A DNA stretch of 64,000 nt. Source: Ixodes scapularis. Its lineage: Eukaryota > Arthropoda > Arachnida > Ixodida > Ixodidae. How positions within the stretch are numbered: the first letter of the stretch is position 1; the number at the start of each line of letters is the position of its first letter. The notes under the pieces are model-generated. The model searched no databases. It had not been told where the DNA came from and saw nothing but the letters and a program-made list of their open reading frames with translations. Of this stretch, positions 1 to 9,473 are shown piece after piece. The DNA lies in assembly GCF_016920785.2 (NCBI RefSeq), contig NW_024609880.1:53448121-53512120 (forward strand), given 5' to 3'. The translations under genes and the position numbers were made by a program.

Positions 1-322
1 GTCATTTCCCCTTGTTCTTCCAGAAAAAAAAAATAATGAAGGTACATATACTCAGTGAGCAGATAGGTTACAATAACGACTTTTGATGTGACGTAAATGC
101 AGGGTTTGTATTGTACACTGAGGAACTACATTGTTGATGGCGCCGAAGAGAGCGGGACAAAAGATCGCTTTCTGTACAATCTTTGTTGCGCAGCGCAATC
201 AGCAATATGGATACTCCTAAAAATTCTACAACATGCTAACTCAGCGTGAGTTTGTGTCTCCTTCAGGGCTACATTCGTGTGGTATGGATACCTTTATATT
301 TATTTTCTGTGAAATGATGGTG
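1..322. other. No recognised feature
   Basis: Nothing coding or repetitive could be identified. The sequence is mixed AT-rich and GC-moderate, with one short A tract near 24-33. Confidence 0.5.
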
Positions 323-332
323 CCACGTCAGG

Positions 333-354
333 CACGCAGCCAGGATTTTGGTTC

Positions 355-385
<31 letters not shown>

Positions 386-470
386 CATGACAAAATGCTG
401 TATCAGGGGGAGGGGGAGAGGAGGTTTTAGCAAAATGTTGTTCGAGGTCCGAATGTTCTACGCGTCGAAC
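333..470 (+). repeat. Poly-G dispersed repeat, copy 1
   Basis: It begins CAGGCACGCAGCCAGG, runs into an uninterrupted G27 tract (355-381), then CGCCCATGACAAAATGCTGT and a purine-rich GGGAGGGGGAGAGGAGG stretch. The same order (CAGGCACGTAGCCAGG, poly-G, CCCATGACAAAATGCTGTAT, GA-rich) recurs at 57449-57610. The start resembles the CAGGGGCGTAGC-type termini of hAT-like MITEs, but no matching far terminus was found, so this is a fragment of a dispersed family. The downstream boundary is approximate. Confidence 0.6.
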
Positions 471-700
471 TTTCTATGCCGATTATTCCAGAAGCCCACG
501 CATGTACATAAGGGGCTTCACGTGGCGAGCCACAGTCAGTTTCGCCCCAGCGTTCGACTCTGCTCTTTCGCCGACTTCGACGCCCGCGACGCTCTGCTGT
601 TATCTTTTGGTTCCTTTTTATGTTTGGGCACAAGTTCGCCCTATTAAACGTTTAGCTCCTTCAGTTATTCGTCGCCTCATCACTTGTCCTTCGTGACAAT
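470..700 (+). mobile_element. Ty3/gypsy LTR fragment (solo-LTR-like)
   Basis: About 150 bp (roughly 540-695) match the reverse complement of 16000-16150. Shared landmarks in the same order are GCCGACTTCGACGC, GCGACGCTCT, GTTATC, GGGCACAAGTT, ATTAAACGTTTAG and CCTCATCACTTGT. Because 15.9-16.5 kb lies directly after a gypsy integrase C-terminus, this shared block is inferred to be LTR sequence. The ATTAAA hexamer may be the LTR polyadenylation signal. No internal gypsy coding region flanks this copy, so it is a solo or truncated LTR. The 5' boundary is uncertain. Confidence 0.6.
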
Positions 701-1051
701 ATAAAAACAACAACAGAGACTTCTGGTACGCTTCTTTTTCTTAATAAAAAACACGGGATAGGAATTTTATAATCTCCTTCTCTTGTTCTCTAAAAGTAGC
801 AAAAAGGCTGAGAAAGACGGAGAAAAGAAAATAGAGGAAACACCTGGTCAAATTTCTTAGGCTCTTACTGTCTTTTCTTGTTTGCTTCTGATTATAACAA
901 GGAAAAAGGAAAATGAAGGCGATAAACAAAGAGTCAGGTACAAACAAATGAAATGCAAGGCAGACAACGCACGCTATGTCAGTTATGGCGATGATTATAA
1001 AACGAATAAAAGAAAAAGTGAAAGCCGTTTACAACTCCCTGTAACGCCGAA
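701..1051. other. No recognised feature
   Basis: AT-rich DNA following the LTR fragment, with purine-rich runs around 790-1000. No coding or RNA gene signal was found. Confidence 0.45.
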
Positions 1052-1529
1052 TTGGAGCGCAGCTCTTGAGGAGGAGGAGGGAAGGGTGCTGAGGGGAGGG
1101 TAGACCCCTCTTCCTCCTCCTCCTCCTCCCCTGATTCTTTAATATGCTCCGGGGGGTCACCTGACCTCGGGTGGAGGGGGTCACGTGACCTCGGGGGGGG
1201 GGGGGGGGTCACGTGACCTCGGGGAGGGGGGCCACGTGACCTGGGGGGCCACGTGATCTCGCGGGTCACGTGACCTTGGGAGGTCACGTGACCGGGGAAG
1301 TCACGTGACTCGGGGGTCACGTGACCTGGGGGCCACGTAATCTCGGGGTCACGTGGCCTGGGGGGTCACGTGACCTGGGGGCCACGTGATCTCGGGGGTC
1401 ACGTGACCTCGGGGGGTCACGTGACCTTGGGGGTCACGTGTCTCTCTCAAGGTCACGTGACCTTGGGGTGACCTTGGTTACGCCGACGCCGCTCAAGCCG
1501 GTAACGGGCCCCTAAGAGCTGCGCTCTAA
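1052..1529. mobile_element. E-box MITE family, copy A
   Basis: Terminal inverted repeats are TTGGAGCGCAGCTCTT at the left and AAGAGCTGCGCTCTAA at the right (one mismatch). Next to the left TIR is a (GGA)n/(TCC)n purine-pyrimidine block (about 1068-1132). Next to the right TIR is GGTTACGCCGACGCCG. Both flanking modules recur in the shorter copy at 58579-58885, which confirms a dispersed family. No transposase is encoded. The centre has been replaced or expanded by a tandem array of CACGTG units, listed separately. A target-site duplication is not clear. Confidence 0.7.
1156..1463. repeat. Tandem array of palindromic E-boxes (GTCACGTGAC)
   Basis: An imperfect tandem repeat with a unit of about 19-20 bp, GGTCACGTGACCTCGGGG. 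I count about 17 units: 15 with an intact CACGTG core, of which about 10 have the exact decamer GTCACGTGAC. Degenerate units include CACCTG near 1158 and CACGTA near 1334. A G16 tract lies at 1193-1208 inside one spacer. CACGTG is the canonical bHLH-ZIP E-box, and GTCACGTGAC is the extended form preferred by MiT/TFE- and USF-type factors. That is family knowledge; occupancy here is untested. Confidence 0.9.
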
Positions 1530-1937
1530 AATATCAAATCAGAGTATTGTCAACAATCTATGTCGTCAAGAAATGGAAAAAAAGAAGAGCCTCGAGCGCT
1601 GCGCGATGTTGCTTGCCGGGCCAAAGTTCGCGAAGTTATGAAGGATGGCCTATACTGTCCAGAACATCCATGAAATGTTTGTTCGCTCTACGCCCATTTT
1701 CATATGCTGGACATGTTAGTAAATAGTGCTCGATGGTTTCCCGCTCACCCCATTTCTCACAATGCGGAGTAGCTAATGAGAAAACTTCACTATTTTGACA
1801 GCGCCCGTTGGAGGATTAGTTATGGGGCCCTCATAGTGCCCAGTGTGATATGCCCAGTCTTGAGAGACGGCAGAGGTTTTAGCGACCCCTAATAGCAATA
1901 GGCCACAGGGACAGTGAGTCGTTCAGATGGTTGACAA
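1530..1937. other. No recognised feature
   Basis: Sequence between the E-box MITE and the 3' tail of the minus-strand LINE. It contains an A9 tract near 1577-1585 but no element I recognise. Confidence 0.4.
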
Positions 1938-4059
1938 TTTTGTTTTTTTTTGTTTGTAAACGTCTTTATTGGGCCTTTTCGAGGCTGCTCTTGTCCTACG
2001 GCATCAGCAGCGGCGGGGGAGAGACACGGGGGATTTCTTTCCTTGGCGGGCCGTGTAGAAGCAGGGCTCCAGGCCCTCCGTCTGCGTGGACGAAGAGGCA
2101 GAGGTGCTTCCGCAGGAGTTGAACAGTCCCGAGCGACGTGTCCTGAGGTAGAATCCAGTCGATGTAGCTGGTGGGTCGGTGTTCTGCCGGTAACTCCGAC
2201 AGAATGAGTTCCCGGGCTGTGCCATAGGTTGGGCACTCCCAGACCAGGTGCGAGGTGGTCGCCGGCACTGCGCAGGCTCGGCACTTGCCTTTGTTGGGAT
2301 CATCGCCGAACATCTTGTGCCTGAGGGCCGGCGTGAGGGCGGTGTAGGTGATAATCCGCCTTATGGTGGCCTGTGCCTTGCGGTTGAGGTCTGGAGGCAT
2401 CGGTGGGATCTCTCGGTTGTGACGGTTCGCGGCGGCGGCGTCTTGTCTCAGTCGGAGGAGGATGGCTTTACGTTCCTTCTTGGCAATTGCCGCTAATTCC
2501 GCGGAGTCTGGTAGGTCATCCGGCGGGCCAGTTTCACTCGGCGCTGGGGCGTGTCTGGGCTCTTTTGTGTTGTTGGTTGCGTCTGACACGGTTGATCTGC
2601 GCAGTGCTGCTCGTGCCTCGCTGTGAGCCCATTCGTTCGCCCGGATACCCGCGTGTGCCGGGACCCAGTCGACTCGTAGTGTGACGTTCCTGTCATGCAG
2701 TAGGCGTTTCGCGACGTCTTGAATATTTCGCACCCGTTCGCTCTGACTCTTGATTGCGTTACGGCACTCCAAATATGCCTCCCTAGAGTCTGTGTAGATA
2801 GTGATGTCCGTCACCTTTGTTCCGACGGAGTGACGTTCCTCTGCGTGTATCGCTGCTCGTAGAATGGCTTCAAGTTCGGCCCCCTTCACGCCCACACCCG
2901 AAGGCAGCGCGCACGCATCCACTTCGAGGGTGGTGGTGTCAACCCAGGCTATTGATGTTCGGAGAGGGCTTCCGGTTTTTTCCGGTGACGGCTGTTCTGC
3001 GGCCGCGTCGGTGCAGATGCAGACGTGTTTCTTTCCATCTCTGTTTTCGACAAGCTTCTCGTGCGCTGCCGCGAAACGGGATCTTCTCTCGGGATGATCA
3101 GGGCCCATGTGACTTGGGAGCGGTGCATCGTCTGTGATATTGATTTGTCGTTCCCATGGCGGCTCTTGCACCGGGGAGATCGGCGGTGTTGGTTGCGGGA
3201 GGTCTCCCAGCTCTGCGAGAATCCTCTGCCCAGCACGTGTGCTCAGAAGCCGAGTTCTCTGTGCAAACAAGAGTTGCTCGGCCACGTCGGCCAGCCTGTT
3301 CAGCCTGCCGTGGGCATAGAGGTCCGCAGTCCAGGTGTACTTTGGAAGGCCCGTTACGATTCGTATCGCTTCGCGGTTTAACTTTTCCAGCTCCTCCCGT
3401 TGTTTTGTAGTGACGTGATGGTAGTTGTAACCGTAGAAGATTCTTGATGAGAAGAGAGACTGGACGAGCTGCCGAGTTTCTTTCTCGCCGGTGCCCCATC
3501 TTCTGCTGGTCACTCGGCGATTGAGGTGCAGGATCTGCCGACTTTGCTTTTTCACGCGGGCCATCCACGTGCCGGCTTTGCCGTCTTGGTCGATAAAGAG
3601 ACCCAATACACGGACCGTCGAGCTCCGCTTGATGGGCTTCCCGGCCAGGTCCAAAGTGTAGAGGTTTCTGGTCTTCTCAGCTTCTCGCTGCGGGCCGGAG
3701 AGAACGACGACAAATTCCGTTTTCTCTGGGGAGGCGGTCATGCCTACCTCCTCCAAAAATCTTTGGATCTCGTCGAGTCCTCGCTGAAGCGTATATTCTT
3801 GCTCCCCCACGGAGCCGGCCACTGACCAGAGGGCAATGTCGTCCGAATATAAGGCGAAACGAAGCTGTGGGATCTTTAACAGGCGCGGGGGCAGTCGTGC
3901 CATGACCATATTAAACATAGTCGGCGACAAGACCGCCCCCTGCGGGACGCTGACGTGGTTGGCAGTTTCGGGACCTGTCTTGTCTCCGATCTTGACTTTA
4001 AACCGTCTATCACGAAGAAAGCCGCGGGTGAAGTTGAGCGCTCGCTCGCCTACGCTCGC
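1938..4059 (-). mobile_element. 5'-truncated RNase H-type non-LTR retrotransposon
   Basis: Read on the minus strand: the C-terminal half of reverse transcriptase, RNase H, a CCHC zinc motif, a stop at 1996-1998, a short 3' UTR, AATAAA (complement of 1965-1970) and an A-rich tail (complement of about 1939-1957). The reading frame enters RT just before the SVPQGAVLSP block and meets a stop at 4060-4062, where recognisable element sequence ends. Endonuclease, early RT and ORF1 are missing. This 5' truncation is the usual result of incomplete target-primed reverse transcription. RNase H after RT points to the I/R1/LOA group; the exact clade is not established. Confidence 0.85.
1996..4059 (-). CDS. 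LINE ORF2 C-terminal portion: reverse transcriptase, RNase H, zinc knuckle (partial)
   Basis: About 688 codons are open. Residues below are numbered from the Met at 3930, although coding continues upstream of it. RT block B is SVPQGAVLSPTMFN, directly before residue 5. The RT catalytic box is YSDD at 28-31, a YxDD variant. The thumb/connection region follows, then RNase H from about residue 300: D308 in ICTDAA, E352 or nearby in GAELEAI, D381 in IYTDS, then VDWVPAHAGIRANEWAH. In the last block the usual catalytic Asp of GNExAD is His (about residue 436), so RNase H may be inactive. Near the C-terminus CRAC-x8-H-x4-C forms a CCHC knuckle. There is no internal stop, suggesting a fairly recent insertion, but the 5' truncation means it is not a complete gene. 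Confidence 0.85.
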   Translation of the reverse strand, partial: ASVGERALNFTRGFLRDRRFKVKIGDKTGPETANHVSVPQGAVLSPTMFNMVMARLPPRLLKIPQLRFALYSDDIALWSVAGSVGEQEYTLQRGLDEIQRFLEEVGMTASPEKTEFVVVLSGPQREAEKTRNLYTLDLAGKPIKRSSTVRVLGLFIDQDGKAGTWMARVKKQSRQILHLNRRVTSRRWGTGEKETRQLVQSLFSSRIFYGYNYHHVTTKQREELEKLNREAIRIVTGLPKYTWTADLYAHGRLNRLADVAEQLLFAQRTRLLSTRAGQRILAELGDLPQPTPPISPVQEPPWERQINITDDAPLPSHMGPDHPERRSRFAAAHEKLVENRDGKKHVCICTDAAAEQPSPEKTGSPLRTSIAWVDTTTLEVDACALPSGVGVKGAELEAILRAAIHAEERHSVGTKVTDITIYTDSREAYLECRNAIKSQSERVRNIQDVAKRLLHDRNVTLRVDWVPAHAGIRANEWAHSEARAALRRSTVSDATNNTKEPRHAPAPSETGPPDDLPDSAELAAIAKKERKAILLRLRQDAAAANRHNREIPPMPPDLNRKAQATIRRIITYTALTPALRHKMFGDDPNKGKCRACAVPATTSHLVWECPTYGTARELILSELPAEHRPTSYIDWILPQDTSLGTVQLLRKHLCLFVHADGGPGALLLHGPPRKEIPRVSPPPLLMP

Positions 4060-4076
4060 CTACGCCCGCTAGGCCC

Positions 4077-4118
4077 GCGCTCTGTACGGTGGCTCACAAG
4101 AGCCAGAGTACAGAGCGC
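4077..4118. repeat. Stem-loop
   Basis: Arms GCGCTCTGTAC (4077-4087) and GTACAGAGCGC (4108-4118) are perfectly complementary (11 bp), with a smaller GGCT/AGCC pairing inside. It sits directly outside the truncation point of the minus-strand LINE and could be a pre-existing palindrome at the insertion site. Confidence 0.6.
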
Positions 4119-4264
4119 TGACAAGAACCACCGGAAGCTTCTCTCCCATCCTCATTACTGCCAGCCACTGTTCACCCGCGAGTATCAAGTAGTCCACCAC
4201 CAAGGCGCATGCCGTGCTGACGTCTCATAGCTCGTCACGGCCACTGCTTCTCCTGGTAGATCCA

Positions 4265-4540
4265 CGAAGACACTTTGCGGCAGCTGTGCATGGGCGCAGC
4301 CATAACCGTTTTAGTTCCTCTTGTTCCTCGGTCACGTCACTTCATCGATCAGGTCAGGGTGTTGCCTTTTTAGACACCGCAGTGTGCTTATTTCCAACTC
4401 AGGCTTATGCACATGCTCATCAACGCCCCACTACACTGCCTGAACATCTCGGCAAAACATGAGAAGGTCAGCGCCGGCAGCCTAAATCTTTCGCGTGTAT
4501 CAAACAGTATTGCCCTTGATGGTTTAGGCCTTCTGTGGCG
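4265..4540 (+). repeat. Dispersed repeat D1, copy 1
   Basis: Homologous to 24968-25230. Shared blocks in the same order include CTTTGCGGCAGCTGTGCATG, CGCCATAAC-like, TTCCTCTTRTTCC, CACTTCATC, CATCTCGGYAA and GAGAAGGTCA. No coding potential or TIR is evident. This is an anonymous dispersed family. Confidence 0.5.
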
Positions 4541-4763
4541 ATCGTAGGTTCAAAATTGATAACGTTTCGGGACCTGGCAGGTAGTTCTTTAGTCCAGTTA
4601 AAAACATCCCCGTTTTCTTTCAAGTCTGAAAACAAAAATACGACAGAAAAAGATATCTACTTAATAAAAGTTTTGCATAATAGTTTGATACAATAGAATT
4701 AAAAAAGGCAGTACACCTTATTATAAATGTAGTTATCCTAGTTATCTTAGTGGGCATTCACTA

Positions 4764-4840
4764 GACGCCATATTTGAGGGCGCTGTTTAGAGCGCATGCT
4801 CAGAACGAGCTCACGCTACAATAGGCTGCTAAGACCGCCC
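4764..4840 (+). repeat. Dispersed repeat D2, copy 1
   Basis: It matches 60718-60790 in order: GACGCCATATTTGAG, GAGCGCATGCTCAGA, CGAGCTCA and ATAGGCTGCTAAGA, at about 75-80% by eye. There is no coding content. Confidence 0.5.
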
Positions 4841-5247
4841 CATAGAGAATACATGAGGTCTTTTGCGATCTTCGAAAAATTGTCACATAATAACGGCTGC
4901 GCGGGTCTTCTTGCGAATTCCGGCTTTAGAGACATTGAGGCATTTTCGAGACATTAAATGGAACAAATGTTTTATTTTAAATTTAATTATATTCTTTAAA
5001 AAAAATCATGAAAATGGTCAAAATCGGCTAATGCGGCACTCTTGCGTTCGGAGCGAATTAACAAAATTATCTAAATGCAAACAGATAAAGTATTTCATTG
5101 AATGTCTTCTAAATTTATTACGGAATCGAATGTTATCGAAATTATTCTTTATGTAAGCCGATCTGTTCCGTAACTACAGCGAATATAAAGAACCAAAGTG
5201 GCGGCGCTGTTTTTCATTGTTTTTAAGGTATCTCTCTCTCCCATGAT

Positions 5248-5897
5248 GTGGCGCTCGCTGTCCACTTCGAGCAGCAGGCGTCGGGCAGTCAGGTGACAGG
5301 AGATAAGTCGCAGGACAAAGGCGCGCAGGTACCAGGGGGATCTAGGGTACTAGTAGTGGGGAGCTCTAACGTAGCACAGGTTAAGAGGGGTGTACGTAAC
5401 AGGGTGAAGGGAGACCAGAGGGTAACCGTAGAGGTCCAGCCAGGGAAGTGCATGGTGAATGCTATGACCACAGCACGTGAGGCGGTGTGGGATAACCGGG
5501 AGGGGGAAGGAACCTAATAATAGTTCATGCGGGGCTTAATGATGTGCTCAAGGGTAGGAGCCAGAATCTTGGAAAGCAGCTAAACGTGGGAATGCGTAAG
5601 CTGAGGGACGTGTCTGAGAATGTGCACGTGGTTGTGTGCACCATTCCAGAAGTTCGGGGGCAGTCCGGGGTAACGGAGAGGAGGGTTGTCGAAGCCGACA
5701 GAGTAATTAAGGGTATGAGTCGACAGCTTCGGTACGACGTAATGGAAGTAAACAGGGAAGTGCACGAGGCTGGCTCCCGCCCTTTTGCATATGGCATTCA
5801 CTACAGTGAGGCCGCGGGTTACATGGTGGAGGGTAGGATGGGCCGCACGGTGACTGCTTTTTTGGGGGGACCGAGGGCCCTCTGGGCACTGAAGTAA
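5248..5897 (+). pseudogene. LINE ORF1, SGNH/GDSL-hydrolase-like domain (frameshifted)
   Basis: Two frames joined by a one-base shift at about 5510-5520 read as one domain. Block I is VLVVGSSNV, with the GDS motif altered to GSS but the Ser kept. Block III is HAGLNDVL, containing the GxND signature. Block V is GIHYS, keeping the His; the Asp usually just before GIHYS is Tyr. This layout follows the SGNH/GDSL esterase family. Esterase-type ORF1 proteins are known in CR1/L2-type LINEs. The domain lies directly upstream of the endonuclease and RT, which supports an ORF1 role. The start is uncertain because the element appears 5'-truncated. The frameshift makes this copy non-functional. Confidence 0.6.
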
Positions 5898-6074
5898 CTG
5901 AAAACCCAACAAAGTCAGGAGAGGCACCCAGGGTTAAAAAGAGGGGAAAACGTAAGAACAAGTATAAACAAACAGCACAATCAGACAATGGATATATTAA
6001 CATGCAGGGTGGTAGAAATAGGTTAAAATGGTGTATGCGAAGAGGTAGAGGAGCAACTAAGAAAGGAGGATTTA

Positions 6075-6690
6075 ATGGTGTATGGGTTTGTGGAAACACA
6101 TCTCAGAGACATGGAGGAGCCACCTTGCAACCCTGACTATGTGTGGGAAGAATGGAACAGAATGGAGGGAACGAGGAAGGGAGGTGGAATTGGAGCATTT
6201 ATTAAGAAGAATATGAACTTTCAAAGGCTCAGAAAGGAGAGCGCTGAACATTTGTGGCTGAAAGGAAAAGTCGCTGGGGAATCAACAGTCCTTGGAGTTG
6301 TTTACCTATGGACAGGGACAGGTGCTAAAGAGGAAAACAGAAAAATGATTGATTGCATATCAAGAAACATTAGTCAGCTAGGGGAAGGCTCTAAAATAAT
6401 TATTATGGGAGACATGAATGCCCATATCGAGGGTCTGGATGGGTATACGGACTCAACTGGAAGCATATTACTAGAACTTGTGGAAAAACATGACTTAGTT
6501 TTATGTAATACCAGTCAGAAGTGTGACGGGCACATAACGTGGGAAACTGGCAATCTACTCAACTATAGATTACGTACTCATGTCACACAAAGTATATGGT
6601 AAGTTATAAGTAATGAAAATAGATGAAGAAGGTTCCAAAAGTCTTGGTAGTGATCACAAACGTATTAAGCTGAATTTTCCAGAGAAGTAA
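6075..6690 (+). pseudogene. LINE ORF2 endonuclease domain (APE-type, frameshifted)
   Basis: Visible motifs are GFVETHL near the start, RKGGGIGAFIK (the GGGxxI loop), IIMGDMNAH (GDxN, a metal and phosphate contact), CNTSQKCDGHITWE, and GSDHKRIKLNF at about 6640-6680, which is the SDH signature ending the fold. The last part is in a different frame from 6075-6602, so there is a frameshift near 6600. The N-terminal beta strand with the catalytic N/E is not clearly seen; it should lie between ORF1 and 6075 and may be in another frame. Function: nicking of target DNA to prime reverse transcription. Confidence 0.7.
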
Positions 6691-6743
6691 ATGCTGAAAC
6701 TAGACAACATAATTCAAAGCAAACTTTCTACAGCGACAAAGAG

Positions 6744-8525
6744 TTGGAAGTAGTTGCTGAAAGAATAGAGGAAGCAGTTTTAGGGCAACGGTATACAGAT
6801 TGGACCTATGAGAGCCTAACCAGACTTTTTGCTCTGGAACTAGACAAACTTCAGAGTAAACGAAAGGGGAAGCAAGGACATAGACCAAAAGGCTGGTGGG
6901 ACAAAGAAGTGAAGCAAGCGATACAAAAACGTCAAGAAGCCTCTAGAGAACACAGGTATTCCAAGCGCAGTGGGGATTCAGAAACGGAAGTAAAAAGAAA
7001 ATGGGACACTTTTATAACATGTCGCCGAGAGGCATCCAGTTTGATCAACGCGAAAATTCAGAGAAAAGGTGAGGAATGGATGAGTAATGTAAGCAAGAAA
7101 GAAAGAAACGCAGCCAAGAAGTTTTGGGAGCACTTGAACTCACTCGGTGAAACGACGCAAGCTAGACAGAGGTTCATACTCTCGCATTAGGGAGATCAAT
7201 TAGAGGGAGATGATGCGATACGATATATAGGAGCAGTGATGGAGGAGACATTTTGGGAACGGGTACATGTGGAAGATAGGAGAACCGAAGGAAGTAGCAG
7301 TCCAGTTTGTGACATCGCGGATTTTGGACAAAGAGAATGGGAAAAGGCGGAGCGAAGAGTCCCTAGTGGCACGTCGACAGGCACAGATGGGATCCCAATC
7401 AAGCTGGTGAAGAATTTGGGTCCTAAATCTAAGGCAAAACTAAGGGAGGTAGTGAGCACTATGATAACTAAAGGAAATATTTCAGATGAATGGAGGCTTA
7501 GTAGGATGAGTATGAAATATAAGGGAAAGGGAGATAAGTCTGATATTAGGAATTATCGTCCCATAACCGTGACACCAGTTATTCACAGGTTGGTAGTGCA
7601 GATTATAAAGAACAGACTGGAGGAATGGGTAGATTGCGAGGGCATACTGGGCGAGCTACAGAACGGGTTTCGGAAACAAAGAAGGTTGGAGAAAAATATA
7701 TTTTCTCTAACACAGTTTATAGAAATAACGCAAAACCAAAACAGACCGCTCTGGCTGGCATTTCTGGATATCAAGGGTGCCTATGACAATGTGAACCATA
7801 AGAACTTGTGGGACATAGTGGAGAGCTTAAACCCAAATGAAGGACTAACAGCCCTATTAAGGAACATTTACAAAGATAATGAGGTGATTATAACATGGGA
7901 AGGAAAGGCGATGGGGAAAATAGAGATAAGACGAGGCCTTAGGCAGGGGTGCCCGTTATCGCCTTTGCTGTTTATGTTGTATCTGAGAGGATTGGAGGAT
8001 AGACTAGAGAAGAGTGGGCTTGGATTCGACCTTCCGTACAGTAAGCTAGGACAAAAAATTCAGCAATCCTTACCGGGATTGATGTACGCGGATGATATCG
8101 TACTAATGGCTAACAACAGGACAGAGTTGCAGGAATTAATGAGCATCTGTGGTAAGGAAGGAGAGGAATTGGGTTTAGAATTCAGTAGTGAAAAATCAGC
8201 AGTCATGATTTTTAACGATGATGAAGTTGAGAGGCTGAAGATACATAATATTACAGTTGAGAGAGCTATTAAATGCAAGTATCCAGGAGTATGGATATGT
8301 GATGGTGCCGAACATCTCAGTGAGCATGAAAAGTATATAATAGGTAAGGGCAACAGAAGTGCAGCTGTAATGAAAAATAGAGCACTTTGGAATTACAACA
8401 GGTATGAGGTGGTGAGAGAGATTTGGAAAGGGGTCATGGTGCCTGGCTTGACTTTTGGAAACGCAGTGCTATGCATGAAATCCGAATTGCATGCAAGACT
8501 AGAAATAAAACAGCGCGGAGTATAG
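6744..8525 (+). pseudogene. LINE ORF2 reverse transcriptase
   Basis: One frame runs across a single TAG near 7188-7190. The first part (6744-7187) is the basic, Lys-rich linker between endonuclease and RT. RT blocks are NYRPITVTPVIHRL (finger), NGFRKQRR, LAFLDIKGAYDNVNH (block A with the first catalytic Asp), RGLRQGCPLSPLLF (block B) and LMYADDIVLM (catalytic YADD). LEFSSEKSAVM and KCKYPGVWI-like sequence follow. All three catalytic aspartates are present. There is no RNase H behind the RT, unlike the element at 2-4 kb. The frame ends at 8525, after which the protein continues in another frame. Confidence 0.85.
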
Positions 8526-9136
8526 GTAGGCTGGCTTTGGGGGCACATTGCAAAACGCCAAACCAGGGAGTACAAGGAGACATGGGATGGGCGTCTTTTG
8601 AGAACAGGGAAGGGGTGAGCGAGATAGAATTTGAGGATCGGTTAAGGCAAATGGATGGGGACCAATGGGCACGAAAGGTTTTCAGCTATTTATACATGAG
8701 GAGTATAGACAGAAAGTGGAGACAGCGCACTAGGAAATTAAGAGGAAAGTTTTTAGACTATAGTGGAGATAAGGAAGAGAAGGTCTCAGTTAAGAAGAAA
8801 GATAAGGCCACAGAAAGGGATCGGTGGCTAGACGGAATGCAGGCAAAGACGGCTCTGGAAAGCTATAGATTAAACAAAACAGTTATTGCCAAAGAAAGCA
8901 TTTATGACAATTCTAGGGGAAGCTGATTGTTGTTTGAGGCGAGGGCGGGTGTTCTGCGAACCAGAACATACAGAGCGAAGTACCAGGAAATGGATGCAGT
9001 GTGCACTGTTTGTGGAGAGGAGGACGAGACGGCTGAGCACTTGATACTCTACTGTAAAGGGCTTCACCCTATGCCTACCGAAGACAACATAAATTTTAAA
9101 AGGCATTGGGTTTTAGAGACAGCGAAGGGAGAGTGA
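8423..9136 (+). pseudogene. LINE ORF2 C-terminal region with CCHC zinc motif
   Basis: Continues the RT protein after a frameshift between about 8423 and 8525. Basic helical sequence is followed by one in-frame TGA at 8924-8926, then LLFEARAGVLRTRTYRAKYQ and the motif CTVC-x8-H-x4-C (CTVCGEEDETAEHLILYC), a CCHC finger common to LINE ORF2 C-termini. The stop at 9134-9136 is followed directly by the 3' UTR. Confidence 0.75.
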
Positions 9137-9391
9137 ATTTCAAGACTGTAGAGATTACCAAGCAAAGATTAAGTGAATTCATGGTGGCAGAAAGCGAGAG
9201 AAAACTAGGCATTTTCTTATTAATTGATGGCAAGGGGGTTTTATAGCCTCACTTTCTTTGCAGTGCGGAGTGAATATAGATTGCACATTTAAATATTCTA
9301 AGCTGAAATGGTAAAACAAAATGGCTAGGTGGCGTAAGCTACCGCCCGATCCAGAGGGCTCAGCCGTATTCATCCATCCATCCATCCATCG
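9137..9391 (+). repeat. LINE 3' UTR and (CATC)n terminus
   Basis: Non-coding tail of the plus-strand LINE. The last 60 bases read GGCTAGGTGGCGTAAGCTAC, CGCCCGATCC, AGGGCTCAGCCGTATT, then about five CATC units (about 9371-9390). A short tandem repeat rather than poly(A) at the 3' end is typical of several LINE clades. Confidence 0.75.
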
Positions 9392-9473
9392 TCCGTTCGG
9401 CAATCGGCTGGATCGGCACTGTGCAAAGTGTTCTTCCGCGCCCGTATCCTGTTTCATTCTGCAACACACATTT

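Larger units (their letters stand above)
5231..9391 (+). mobile_element. Non-LTR retrotransposon with SGNH-type ORF1 and APE/RT ORF2, (CATC)n tail
   Basis: Order on the plus strand: SGNH-hydrolase-like ORF1 (5248-5897), apurinic-type endonuclease (6075-6690), RT (6744-8525), C-terminal CCHC region (8423-9136), and a 3' UTR of about 255 bp ending in CATCCATCC repeats. The element starts abruptly at 5231-5248, so its 5' end is probably truncated. ORF1 has one frameshift and ORF2 has about two frameshifts and two nonsense codons, so it is inactive. A fragment of the same 3' UTR end (GGCTAGGTGGC..., CATACATCCA) lies at 38170-38240, so the family is multicopy. The RT has RQGCPLSP and YADD blocks; I do not assign a clade. 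Confidence 0.8.

Noticed and set aside
1156..1463. Regular palindromic repeats resembling a CRISPR array
   Set aside because: Spacers are only about 8-10 G-rich bases and nearly identical, there are no cas genes, and the DNA is eukaryotic; it is a tandem E-box array in a MITE.
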